A stretch of DNA of 64,000 nucleotides, from NCBI RefSeq assembly GCF_900111765.1, contig NZ_FOIB01000001.1:434001-498000 (forward strand). Direction: 5' to 3'. The notes below the pieces were generated by a model, which worked only from the letters and a program-made list of their open reading frames with translations, did no database searches and had not been told where the DNA came from. Positions 7,816 through 17,500 of this stretch are shown here, one piece after another. Each line of letters begins with the position of its first letter. Positions within the stretch are counted from its first letter, which is position 1. The position numbers and the translations under genes are program-made. The DNA is from Myxococcus fulvus. Lineage in GTDB: Bacteria; Myxococcota; Myxococcia; Myxococcales; Myxococcaceae.

Positions 7816-10800
7816 GTGGGAGTGGGCACCCCCGCCACCTTCCGGCCGCCAGACTCGTGGACTCCTCCCGAGGAGTTCGACGAGTACCGAATCGTGCGGC
7901 CCATCGGTCGGGGGCGCACGGGCCGGGTCTACCTGGCCCAGGACACCCTGCTCGAACGCCCCGTGGCGGTGAAGTTCATCCCCGCCCTCGGCCCCAATGC
8001 CCTGGCGCGCTTCCTCGTCGAGGCCCGCGCCGCCGCCCGCATCCAGCACCCCAACGTCGTCACCCTCTACCGGGTGGGACAACTCGACGAACAGCCCTAC
8101 CTCATCTCCGAGTTCATCCGCGGCGTCAGCCTGGACCGGCTCGTCAAACCCCTGCGCTGGGAGCGCGTGCTCGCCATCGGTCGGGACCTCGCCCGAGGCC
8201 TCAGCGCCGCCCACCGCCGGGGCGTCCTCCACCGCGACATCAAGCCCGGCAACGCCGTGCTCACCGAGAGCGGCGCCGTGAAGCTGCTCGACTTCGGCCT
8301 CGCCAAGCTGCTCGACGGCGCCGTGGGCGACGAGGTGCCCCCTCTTCGCACCACCACCCCACCCGAGCTCCCCGTCGACCTGGACCCCGAGCTCAACCCG
8401 CACTTCTCCGCCCGCTCGCTCGACGGCGTCTTCCTGCCCTCGCTGCCCCAGGGCGCCCTCGTCGGCACGCCGTACTACATGTCCCCCGAGGCCTGGGCCG
8501 GCGAGGACCTCTCGGCCCGCAGCGACGTGTACTCGCTGGGCATCGTCCTCTACGAGCTGTGCGTGGGCCGAGGCCCCTACCGCGACGTCGTCTGGCGCGA
8601 GCTGCCTCACGTCGTGCGCACCCAGGACGCCCTGCCCCTGGGCGAGGTCGCCCCGCAGGTGGACCCGACCTTCGCCGCCATCATCGACCGCTGCCTGCGC
8701 CGCGAGCCCTCCGAGCGCTTCGCCTCCGCCGCCCAGCTCCTCGAGGCCCTGGAGTCCCTGGCCCGCGAGGACACGCCCACCCACGTCCCCGAGGGCAATC
8801 CCTATCGCGGCCTGCGCGCCTTCGAGGCCGAACACCGCGCCCTCTTCTTCGGCCGCCGCCGCGAGTGTCGCGCCGTGGTGGAGCGCCTCAGAGGCGAGTC
8901 CTTCCTGCTCATCACCGGCGACTCCGGCGTCGGCAAGTCGTCCCTGTGCCTCGCCGGCATCCTCCCCGCCGTCGTCGAGGGTGGGCTCGAGGACGGCCGT
9001 CGCTGGCACACCGTCCGCCTGGTCCCGGGACGCAAGCCCCTGGGTGCGCTCTGCGCCGCGCTCGCCTCGCTCCTCGTGACCGAAGAGGAGCTCCTCGTCG
9101 AGGCGCTGCGCGCCGAGCCCGCGTGCCTCGCCCGTCGCCTGCGTGCCCGTCTGGGCGCACGTGAAGGACTCCTCGTCTACGTGGATCAGCTCGAGGAGCT
9201 GGCGACACTCGCCGAGCCCAACGAGGCGGCGCTCGCGGGACAGGCCCTCGGCAGCCTCGCGGAGGGCGCCAGCGGGGTGCGACTGCTCGCCTCCAGTCGC
9301 AGCGACTTCCTCACCCGGCTCACCGCCGTGCCCGGCCTGGGCGCCGAAGTCCCTCGCGCGCTGTACCTCCTGCGCGCCCTCACCGCCGAGGAGACCCGCG
9401 AGGCCGTCACCGGCCCCTCGCGCGTGAAGGGCGTCCGCTTCGAGTCGGAGTCCCTCGTCGACGCGCTCGTCACCGCCGCGGCCGAGGGCGGCCTGCCGCT
9501 GCTCCAGTTCGCCCTCGCCGAGCTGTGGGAGGCCCGCGACACGAAGACGCAGCACATCACCCAGGCCGCGCTGGACTCGATGGGCGGCGTGGCCGGAGCC
9601 CTGGCCCGACACGCGGACGCGGCGGTGGAGCGCCTGCTGCCGGACCAGCGCGTCGCGGCGCGAGGCGTCCTGCTCCGACTCGTCACCGCCGACGGAACCC
9701 GCGCGCGCAAGACGGACCGCGAGCTCGCCGGAGATGACCCGCGCTACCAGGCCGCGCTCGAGGCCCTGGTCCGCGCGCGCCTGCTCGTGGCGAGGGAGGC
9801 GCCGGAGGGCACGTCCTACGAGCTGGCCCACGAGGCGCTCCTGTCGGGCTGGGACTCGCTCGCGCACTGGCTGACCGAGGCCGCCGAGCGGCGCGAGGTC
9901 CAGGCGCTGCTGGAGACGGCCGCGGCCCACTGGGAGAAGCACCACCACTCGCGCGAGCTGCTCTGGGGCTCGCGTCAGCTCGCCGAGGCGGCGGTGCTGG
10001 ACGTGGCCGAGCTCAACCGCCGCGAGCGCGACTTCCTGCGCGCCTCCCGCCGCACGCTCATCCGCAGCCGCGGCCTGCGCCACGCGCTCGTGGTGGGCTT
10101 CGTCCTCTCGCTCGGCCTCGTGTACGGCGGCCTCAAGCTGCGCGAGCGCTGGAGCCTGGAGCGTCAGGTGCGCGCGGAGCTGGAGGAGGCGCGCAAGTCG
10201 CTCGAGTCCGCGCTGGAGACCAAGGACCTGCTCCACTCCGAGCGCTCGGAGACCTTCCGTCTCTACGGCAGCGGACAGAAGCCCGAGGCGGAGCGGCTGT
10301 GGGGCAAGAGCGTCGCGCGCGCCGCGCAGGTGCGCCAGCGCTTCGACGGGGTCGCCGGACGCCTCGAGCGGGCCCTCGCGCTCGCGCCCGAGCGGGCCGA
10401 TGTCCGCGACGCGCTCGCGGACTTCCTCTTCGAGCGCGCCCTGTGGGCCGAGCAGGACGGAGAGGTGGCCATGGTGCCCACGCTGCTCCAGCGCCTGCGC
10501 CTCTACGACGCGCACGGTGAGCGCTGGCGGCGATGGACCGCGCCCGCCCGGCTCACCCTGGGCGTCGCCGCGCACGACGTGCAGGTGGAGCTGCGACCGC
10601 TGACGCGCGACACGCTCGGCAACGAGCAGCCCGGTGAGCCGCTGCCGCTGGAGTCCGAGCCCTGGATGGACATCTCCGTGCCACCGGGCGCGTATCAGCT
10701 CACGTTGCGCGCGCCGCACCACGAGGCGGTGACGCAGCCGCTGCTCCTGCGTCGCGGAGAGGCGCGGCGTCTGGAGTTGCGCTTGCCTCGCGAGGGCTCG

Positions 10801-11628
10801 ATTCCCTCGGGCTTCGTCTTCGTGCCTCCGGGAGAGGTCCGCTTCGGCAGCGCCGCCGACGCCAGTGTGCGCGAGTTCTTCAACGCGGTGCCGCAGCACG
10901 CGGTGCAGGTGCCGGGCTTCCTCATCGCGCGACACGAGGTGACGTACTCGGACTGGCTCGTCTTCCTGGAGACCCTGTCCCCCGAGTCACGCGCCGCGCA
11001 TTCGCCGCGCGTGGGCACGGGGGGCTATGCGGGGCACCTGGCGCTGGACCAGGTGGACGGCGTCTGGCGGCTGCGCTTCCAACCCGGCAACGTGCCCTAC
11101 GAGGCCCGCGCGAACGAGCCCATCCGCTACGCGAACCGCACGCGCCGAGGGACGCAGGACTGGCTGCGCTTCCCCGTGAGCGGCATCTCCTTCTCCGACG
11201 CGGAGACGTACGTGTCCTGGCTGTCCTTCAGCGGCCGGGTGCCGGGAGCTCGGCTGTGCTCGGAGCTCGAGTGGGAGCGCGCGGCGCGCGGCGTGGACGG
11301 GCGCGAGTTCCCGCACGGGGACCGGCTGGGCCCGGACGACGCGAACATCGACACCACGTACGGCAAGCAGCCCGGAGGCTTCGGCCCGGACGAGGTGGGC
11401 AGCCACCCCGCGTCACGCAGTCCGTTCGGCGTGGATGACATGGCGGGCAATGTCTGGGAGTGGACCCGCTCGTGGCTGGAGCCGGGGCGCGCGGTGGCGC
11501 GAGGTGGGAGCTTCGCGTTCGCGGCCACCTCCGCGCGCGCGACGAACCGTGAATTGCCCGAGCCCTCGTTGCGCGACGTGACGATGGGTCTGCGCGTGTG
11601 CGCGGACCTGTCCGCACCGAGGCCGTGA
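7816..11628 (+). CDS. Ser/Thr protein kinase - nSTAND ATPase - transmembrane - FGE-like fusion
   Basis: A 1270-residue multidomain signalling protein. Residues about 22-318 are a eukaryotic-like kinase: glycine loop GRGRTGRV, Lys53 in AVKF, HRDIKPGN (Asp141), DFG (Asp159) and YYMSPEAW. From NPYRGLRAFE (about 328) an nSTAND-type ATPase follows, with Walker A GDSGVGKSS (Lys374) and Walker B LLVYVDQLEEL (Asp457). One membrane span lies at about 756-775, then a short helical/TPR-like stretch (about 780-900). Residues about 998-1265 are a sulfatase-modifying-factor (FGE) fold (FVFVPPGE, DDMAGNVWEWT, ARGGSFAF). The cysteine pair used by true formylglycine-generating enzymes is not visible, so this is probably a ligand-binding version. 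The kinase and ATPase should face the cytoplasm and the FGE-like domain the periplasm. The GTG start is assigned by reading frame; GTG 7822 is an alternative. Confidence 0.92.
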   Translation: MGVGTPATFRPPDSWTPPEEFDEYRIVRPIGRGRTGRVYLAQDTLLERPVAVKFIPALGPNALARFLVEARAAARIQHPNVVTLYRVGQLDEQPYLISEFIRGVSLDRLVKPLRWERVLAIGRDLARGLSAAHRRGVLHRDIKPGNAVLTESGAVKLLDFGLAKLLDGAVGDEVPPLRTTTPPELPVDLDPELNPHFSARSLDGVFLPSLPQGALVGTPYYMSPEAWAGEDLSARSDVYSLGIVLYELCVGRGPYRDVVWRELPHVVRTQDALPLGEVAPQVDPTFAAIIDRCLRREPSERFASAAQLLEALESLAREDTPTHVPEGNPYRGLRAFEAEHRALFFGRRRECRAVVERLRGESFLLITGDSGVGKSSLCLAGILPAVVEGGLEDGRRWHTVRLVPGRKPLGALCAALASLLVTEEELLVEALRAEPACLARRLRARLGAREGLLVYVDQLEELATLAEPNEAALAGQALGSLAEGASGVRLLASSRSDFLTRLTAVPGLGAEVPRALYLLRALTAEETREAVTGPSRVKGVRFESESLVDALVTAAAEGGLPLLQFALAELWEARDTKTQHITQAALDSMGGVAGALARHADAAVERLLPDQRVAARGVLLRLVTADGTRARKTDRELAGDDPRYQAALEALVRARLLVAREAPEGTSYELAHEALLSGWDSLAHWLTEAAERREVQALLETAAAHWEKHHHSRELLWGSRQLAEAAVLDVAELNRRERDFLRASRRTLIRSRGLRHALVVGFVLSLGLVYGGLKLRERWSLERQVRAELEEARKSLESALETKDLLHSERSETFRLYGSGQKPEAERLWGKSVARAAQVRQRFDGVAGRLERALALAPERADVRDALADFLFERALWAEQDGEVAMVPTLLQRLRLYDAHGERWRRWTAPARLTLGVAAHDVQVELRPLTRDTLGNEQPGEPLPLESEPWMDISVPPGAYQLTLRAPHHEAVTQPLLLRRGEARRLELRLPREGSIPSGFVFVPPGEVRFGSAADASVREFFNAVPQHAVQVPGFLIARHEVTYSDWLVFLETLSPESRAAHSPRVGTGGYAGHLALDQVDGVWRLRFQPGNVPYEARANEPIRYANRTRRGTQDWLRFPVSGISFSDAETYVSWLSFSGRVPGARLCSELEWERAARGVDGREFPHGDRLGPDDANIDTTYGKQPGGFGPDEVGSHPASRSPFGVDDMAGNVWEWTRSWLEPGRAVARGGSFAFAATSARATNRELPEPSLRDVTMGLRVCADLSAPRP

Positions 11629-11817
11629 GCCTGCTCGGATGTGTGTCCGAGGAGTGGCCCGGCACAGGACGTTGGAACCACCCGTTCACCCTGTCGTGCC
11701 TGCTCGCCACCCCCTCGAGGGTGGGAAGACTGTCGTGGGTTCATCACTCCTCCTTGCGAGCGGGCAGGCTCCTGCGAACCTTGTGTCCAGTAGCGCAGGG
11801 CCGGGGAGGGTCGGGGC

Positions 11818-12789
11818 ATGGTGGCGAGGCGGATGGTGGGGGCAGTGGTCATCGCCTGCGGGCTGGTGGGTTGTGGCAGCGCGGTGGAGGTCGAGGAGTC
11901 GCGGACGCTGGGGACCCAGGTGGCCGAGTTGTCGTCGCCCAACGGGCGCAACCTGAATGGCCGCAACCTCAACGGGCGCAATCTCAACAGCACGGAGCTG
12001 GGGCAGATGCTGGTGTCGGTGCGCTTCGCGGGCGCGGAGCGCGCGGACGCGGGGGCTCCCGCGCTGTCGAACACGTGGCTGGACGGCAGCGTCCTGCACG
12101 GGGCGACGTCGCAGGGCGTGGTGTCCGGGATGGACTTGCTCGGGGCGCGCTTCGTCGGGGAGCTCGGGAGCGGGGACACGGTTCCCCTGCGCATCGATGA
12201 CATCCAGCCGGCCACGGGCGCGAGCGCGGATGTCTGGGTCTATCGCGTCTCCTATTACGCGGCCGACGAAGGGGCGTGGAAGCCCGCGTGCCAGGCGGCG
12301 GATGGCTCGGCGCTCGGGGCGATTGCGCTGACGGGGCGCTGGGACTACCGGCAGGGCGTGGCGGGCGGCGGCGCGAAAATCGAGGACGCGCAGGCCTTCA
12401 CCTTCGCGTGCGAGGGGGCGGCCCTGGCCAAGTGCGTGCGCTTCGGCTACCGCCCGTGGGCGGGCAGCGTGAATGGACAGAGCCTGGGCGAGCTGCACCA
12501 GGCCTGCACGCGCATGGTGCGCGCGGACTTCTGTGGCGACGGCACGTCGTACACGACGGATGGGAACTGGGTGAACCTGTACGACGCGTCGGGCGTGCAG
12601 CAGGACTCCGAGAGCTGGAGCCTGGAGGCGGAGTGGGACGCGGCGGGAGCGCGCTGCCGCTCGCAGACGACGCGCGCGGGGACGCAGGCGGTGTCGTGCT
12701 CGTCGGGCACGGTGGTTCCCACCTGTGGCCCGTCCTCCAACTTCGAGACGGGCGCGCTGCTGGTGAGTGAAGTCCCGCTGGTTCCGTAA
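11818..12789 (+). CDS. ADYC-domain lipoprotein with Asn-Gly-Arg-Asn-Leu repeats
   Basis: A 323-residue predicted lipoprotein with signal MVARRMVGAVVIACGLVGC (Cys19). The second half carries ADFCGDGTSYT, the hallmark (A-D-[YF]-C-G-D-G) of the ADYC domain, a Cys-containing domain of unknown function known mainly from myxobacteria. Between the signal and this domain, residues 42-57 hold three perfect copies of NGRNL, a pentapeptide-repeat-like spacing. Conserved features of the domain here include WVYRVSYY, TFACEGAALAKCVRFGYRPW and eight further Cys, consistent with disulfides outside the cytoplasm. It begins 189 bp after the kinase fusion on the same strand and is probably its own unit. No function is known. 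Confidence 0.88.
   Translation: MVARRMVGAVVIACGLVGCGSAVEVEESRTLGTQVAELSSPNGRNLNGRNLNGRNLNSTELGQMLVSVRFAGAERADAGAPALSNTWLDGSVLHGATSQGVVSGMDLLGARFVGELGSGDTVPLRIDDIQPATGASADVWVYRVSYYAADEGAWKPACQAADGSALGAIALTGRWDYRQGVAGGGAKIEDAQAFTFACEGAALAKCVRFGYRPWAGSVNGQSLGELHQACTRMVRADFCGDGTSYTTDGNWVNLYDASGVQQDSESWSLEAEWDAAGARCRSQTTRAGTQAVSCSSGTVVPTCGPSSNFETGALLVSEVPLVP
11941..11988 (+). repeat. Three 15-bp in-frame repeats coding NGRNL
   Basis: Three 15-nt units in tandem inside the ADYC lipoprotein gene give NGRNL-NGRNL-NGRNL-N. The copies differ at synonymous positions (aacgggcgc, aatggccgc), so the peptide repeat is kept while the DNA has drifted. This argues for selection on the protein rather than recent slippage. 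Confidence 0.85.
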
Positions 12790-12997
12790 TCGCGGACACG
12801 AAGGGCGGGACATCCGCTCGGTGAGGCGGGTCGCCCGCCGTGCCCGGGAGCAGGCGGCCTGCCTTTGTCTCCTGGGGTGGGCGACACGAGAGGCCGACTT
12901 CCGGAGGCGAGGGGCCGACACCACGTTTAGCCGGCCCGCCAGGGGCAGGGGAGGGACTGGCGGAGGACGGAGACGCGCGGTGAGACGAGCCCGATGG

Positions 12998-14554
12998 ATG
13001 AGAGGGACGGTCGCTGGCGGAATCAAAGGCGTACTGCTGGCGGCTGCCTGCGCGGTGGCCGGATGCAAGAAGGGCTCGGAGGAGGCAGCGCCTCCGGCCC
13101 CGCCCGTGCTGACATTGGGACAGGAGAACGTGGCGCGCGCCCAGGCGAGCGAGCTGCGCTCCGGCCCCGGTATCTCCGGCACGCTCCAAGCCCGCACCGC
13201 GGCGGCGGTCCGCGCGCAGGTGGGCGGCACCATCCTCGACCTCAAGGCGCAGCAAGGCCAGGTGGTGAAGCAGGGCCAGGAGCTGGCGCGCATCGACGAC
13301 GCGACGTTGCGAGACCAGGTCATCGCCGCGCGCACCGCGGTGGCGACGGCGCGCAATGCCTTGCAGGTGGCCGAGGCCGAGCAGGAGCGCAGCGCGAAGC
13401 TGGCCAAGGCGGGCGTCATCACCCAGCGGGACCTCGAGCGGGCCCAGCTCTCCGTGGCACAGGCGAAGGGGCAGCTCGCGGAGGCGCGCTCGCGTCACGC
13501 GTTGGCGCAGGAGCAGTTGGGGCGCACGCGCGTCGTGGCGCCCTTCGCCGGTGTCGTCAGCGAGCGACAGGCGAGCGCCGGTGACGTGGTGCAGCCCGGC
13601 GCTCCGCTGTTCACGGTGGTGGACCCGCGCACGTTGCGCCTGGAGGCCTCCGTGCCGGCGGCGAACCTGGACCAGGTGAAGGCCCAGACGCCCGTGGAGT
13701 TCCGTGTCACCGGTTATGGGAACCGAGCGTTCACCGGACAGGTGGAGCGCATCAACCCGGTGGTGGACTCGAACACGGGGCAGGTGCGCATCTACGTCGC
13801 GATTCCGAACACGAATCTCCAACTGCTGGCGGGCCTGTTCGCGGAGGGGCGCGTGGCCTCGAGGTCGGTGCGAGCGCTGGCGGTGCCGCTGGACGCCATC
13901 GACGACGCGGAGGGCAAGCCCTCCGTGCTGCGCGTGCGCGACGAGAAGGTGGAGCGCGTGAGCGTCACGCTGGGGCTGCGTGACGACGTCGAGAAGCGGG
14001 TGGAGGTGCGCCAGGGGCTCCAGCAAGGGGACGTGGTGCTGCTCGGCTCGGCGCGCGACGAGGTGAGCGAGGGCATGCAGGTGAAGGTCGCGCCGCCGCG
14101 CGAGGGGGACTCGCCGCGCGAGGACGAGGGCCCGGGCGTCGGCGGTGGTGGCACGCAGCAAGGCGAGGGCTCCGCGCCGTCGGGACAGCCCTCGACTCCG
14201 AGTGGAGTGGGTGCCGCGACCGGGGCTCAGCCCTCCACGTCGGGACAGCCCTCGACGCCGAGCGGCGTGGGGGCCGCGTCCGGGGGGCAGCCCTCTACGT
14301 CGGGTGGGCAGATGGCTTCAGGGCGTGAAGGCACGTCCGCGGCGGGGGGGATGCCACAGCGCGGTGGAGGGGCCACGCCTTCTGGCGCGATGCCATCCGG
14401 ACGCGAGCGTGCTCCCGCCGCGACGCCGGAAGCGTCCTCGAGGGGGAAGGGTGGGGCCGCCCCGTTGTCGCCACCCGCCGGACGCGAGGACGGCGCACGT
14501 CCCACGCAGTCACCCAGAGGCTCCTCGGAGGGCACGACCCAGCCCACGCCCTGA
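12998..14554 (+). CDS. RND efflux periplasmic adaptor (membrane fusion lipoprotein)
   Basis: A 518-residue membrane-fusion protein. The ATG at 12998 gives lipoprotein signal MRGTVAGGIKGVLLAAACAVAGC (Cys23); a GTG at 12980 is an alternative. Residues about 45-340 follow HlyD/AcrA order: barrel-sandwich half (ISGTLQARTAAAVRAQVGG), a helical hairpin (about 105-170), second half (TRVVAPFAGVVSERQASAGD) and the beta-barrel (LDQVKAQTPVEFRVTGY). It links an inner-membrane pump to an outer-membrane channel. From about residue 365 the protein runs into a 150-residue Gly/Ser/Pro-rich tail, unusual for adaptors, containing two 20-residue tandem repeats. The RND pump gene starts 40 bp downstream, so the two form an operon. 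No TolC-type gene is nearby. Confidence 0.93.
   Translation: MRGTVAGGIKGVLLAAACAVAGCKKGSEEAAPPAPPVLTLGQENVARAQASELRSGPGISGTLQARTAAAVRAQVGGTILDLKAQQGQVVKQGQELARIDDATLRDQVIAARTAVATARNALQVAEAEQERSAKLAKAGVITQRDLERAQLSVAQAKGQLAEARSRHALAQEQLGRTRVVAPFAGVVSERQASAGDVVQPGAPLFTVVDPRTLRLEASVPAANLDQVKAQTPVEFRVTGYGNRAFTGQVERINPVVDSNTGQVRIYVAIPNTNLQLLAGLFAEGRVASRSVRALAVPLDAIDDAEGKPSVLRVRDEKVERVSVTLGLRDDVEKRVEVRQGLQQGDVVLLGSARDEVSEGMQVKVAPPREGDSPREDEGPGVGGGGTQQGEGSAPSGQPSTPSGVGAATGAQPSTSGQPSTPSGVGAASGGQPSTSGGQMASGREGTSAAGGMPQRGGGATPSGAMPSGRERAPAATPEASSRGKGGAAPLSPPAGREDGARPTQSPRGSSEGTTQPTP
14181..14300 (+). repeat. 60-bp tandem repeat (two copies) in the adaptor C-terminal tail
   Basis: Two adjacent 60-bp units begin at 14181 and 14241, each coding GQPSTPSGVGAA-x-G-x-QPSTS. 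A partial third copy follows. They lie in the low-complexity extension of the RND adaptor and are in frame, so copy-number change would not break the gene. Confidence 0.8.
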
Positions 14555-14593
14555 GCCCACGTCGTTCCTTCGTCTCCTGTCGGGAGTCACCCC

Positions 14594-17500
14594 GTGTTCA
14601 TCTCCGATTTCGCCATCAAGCGGCCCATCGTCACCATCACCGCCATGGTGACGCTGGTCGTCTTCGGCCTCGTCGCCTTGTGGCAGCTCGAGACGGACGA
14701 GTTCCCCGACGTGCAGGCGCCCGTCATCGCCGTCACCATCGTCTACCCGGGTGCCTCACCCGACACGGTGGAGCGCGAAATCGTCGAGCCCATCGAGGAC
14801 GCCATCTTCGCCATCAGCGGCGTCGACCCGAAGGAGACGACCGCCACCGCCACCGACGGCCTGGCCACCTTCACCGTGTTCTTCGAGTTCGAGAAGGACA
14901 TCCAGGAGGCCTCGCAGGACATCCGTGACGCCATCTCCAGCAAGCGCGCGGACCTTCCTCGCGAGATGGAGGAGCCGGTCCTCACGCGCTTCGACCCGGC
15001 GGACGCGCCCATCGTCTCGCTGACGCTCACCTCGGAGCGGCTCGATGTCGCGGCGCTGTCGCGCGTGGCGGATCCGCTGGTGGTGGGTGAGCTGCGCTCG
15101 GTGCCGGGCGTGGCGCAGGCGGACGTCGTCGGCGATGTCGAGCGCGAGATGACGGTGCAGCTCAAGCCCGAGGCGCTCCAGGCCGCGCGTGTCTCACTGG
15201 CGGAGGTGGTGCAGGCGCTGCAATCGCAGAACCTGGCCGCGCCGGTCGGACGCATCAACTCGAAGCTCGAGGAGGAGTCCATCCGCCTCAAGGGGCGCCT
15301 GGAGAACGTGGACGAGTTCCGCGACATGGTCGTGGCCACGCGCGACGGGCAGGTCATCCGGCTGGGACAGCTGGCGGATGTCTTCGTGGGCTCGGAGGAG
15401 CCTCGCACGCTGGCGCTCTACGACGGCGCGCAGGCGGTGGGCATCGATGTTCTGAAGTCGAAGGGCTACAGCACCACGGAGGTCGCGGACGCGGTGCGCG
15501 CGCGCGTGGAGGCGCTCCAGAAGAAGCTGCCTCCGGACGTGAAGCTGGCCATCGTCCGCGACGCGGGCGTGCGCGTGGAGAGCGCGGTGGAGAACGTGCA
15601 GTCCGCACTGGTGGAGGGCGCGCTGCTCACGGTGTTGGTGGTGTTCATCTTCCTCAACTCGTGGCGCTCCACCGTCATCACGGGGTTGGCGCTGCCGGTG
15701 AGCGTGCTGGCGGCGTTCATCAGCGTGTGGGCCTTTGGCTTCACGCTCAACACGATGTCGCTGCTCGGCCTGACGCTGGCCATCGGCATCCTCATCGATG
15801 ACGCCATCGTGGTGCGCGAGAACATCGTCCGCCACATCGAGATGGGGAAGGACCACTACACGGCGTCACGCGAGGGCACGTCGGAGATCGGGCTCGCGGT
15901 GTCGGCGACCACGTTCTCCATCGTCGCCGTCTTCGTGCCGGTGGCCTTCATGTACGGCGTGGCCGGCCAGTGGTTCAAGCCGTTCGCGCTCACCATCGCC
16001 TGCGCGGTGCTGGTGTCGCTGTTCGTCTCCTTCTCTCTGGACCCGATGCTCAGCGCGTACTGGGCGGACCCGCAGGTGGAGAAGGGGGCTCGCAAGGGCT
16101 TCATCTCGCGCATCCTCACGCGCTTCAACGACTGGTTCGACCGGCAGGCGGACCGCTACAAGCGCGTCATCGCCTGGGCGCTGGACCACCGGCTCATCAT
16201 GGTGCTGGTGGCGGTGGGCTCGCTCGTGGGCGCGCTGGTGCTCCAGGGCACCGTGGGTGGCGCGGGCTTCGTGCCGGTGAGCGACCGCTCGGAGGTGGAG
16301 CTGCTGGTGGAGACGCCGTCCAGCTCCAGCCTCGAGTACACGCGGCGCAAGGTGGAGGAGGTGACGCGCATCGTCCGCGCGCACCCCGAGGTCGCCTATA
16401 CGTACAGCACCATCGGCGTGCCGCTGCCGTTGAGTGCTCCGGGCGTGGACCAGGCGTTGGTGTACGTGAGGCTCACGCCCAAGGCGGACCGTGATTTGAG
16501 CCAGGACGCGCTGGGCAGCAAGCTGCGTCAGGAACTCGCGGCGGTGGGTGGCGCGAAGGTGTCTGTCTTCACGTCGGGCTTCGGCGGGGCGATGAAGCAG
16601 ATTCAGCTCGAGCTGCGCGGACCGGACCAGAAGACGCTCACGCAGCTCGCGCAGCAGGTGCAGCGCGAGGTGGAGCAGGTGCCCGGCGCGGTGGACGTGG
16701 GGCTGTCCACGCGAGGGCAGAAGCCGGAGCTGGTGGTCGACCTGAATCGAGGGCTCGCGGGTCAGCTCGGGGTGACGGTGGGGCAGGTGGCGCAGGTGCT
16801 GCGGCCGGCCTTCGCCGGGCTGGACGTGGGCGACTGGGTGGACCCGATTGGCGAGACTCGCGATGTGATGGTGCGGCTCGCGCCGGAGGCTCGGGACAAC
16901 CCGGATGACCTGGCGCGGCTGCCCATCCTCGTGGGCGCGGTGCCCGGAGGGACGCCGCAGCTGGTTCCATTGGGGCAGGTGGCGGACATCCAGCAGGCGC
17001 TCGGCCCCGCGCAAATCACGCACCTCAACCGCGAGCGGGTCATCAACATCCAGGCGAACGTGCAGGGGCGCTCGTTGACTGAGGTGATGCGGGACATCCA
17101 GGCGCGGGTGGACAAGGTGCAGATGCCCGCGGGCTACGAGCTGACCACGGGCGGTGAGTCCGCGGACCAGGAGGAGGTGTTCTCGCGGGTGTTCATCGCG
17201 CTGGGTGTGGCGGTGATGCTGATGTACCTCATCCTCGTCATGCAGTTCGGCTCGTTCCTGGACCCGTTGGCCATCCTCATCTCGCTGCCGCTGTCGCTGA
17301 TTGGCGTGGTGGGCGCGCTGCTGATTACGGGGGACACGCTGAACATCATGAGCCTCATCGGCGTCATCCTGCTGATGGGCATCGTGGCGAAGAACGCCAT
17401 CCTCCTCATCGACTTCGCGAAGTGGTCGCACGAGAAGGGCATGCCCTTGCGCGAGGCGCTCATCGAGGCGGGGCGCATCCGTCTGCGTCCCATCATCATG

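Noticed and set aside
7054..10935. A 1293-codon open frame on the minus strand antisense to the kinase fusion
   Set aside because: Same reason: antisense to a gene with complete kinase and ATPase motifs; low-complexity translation.
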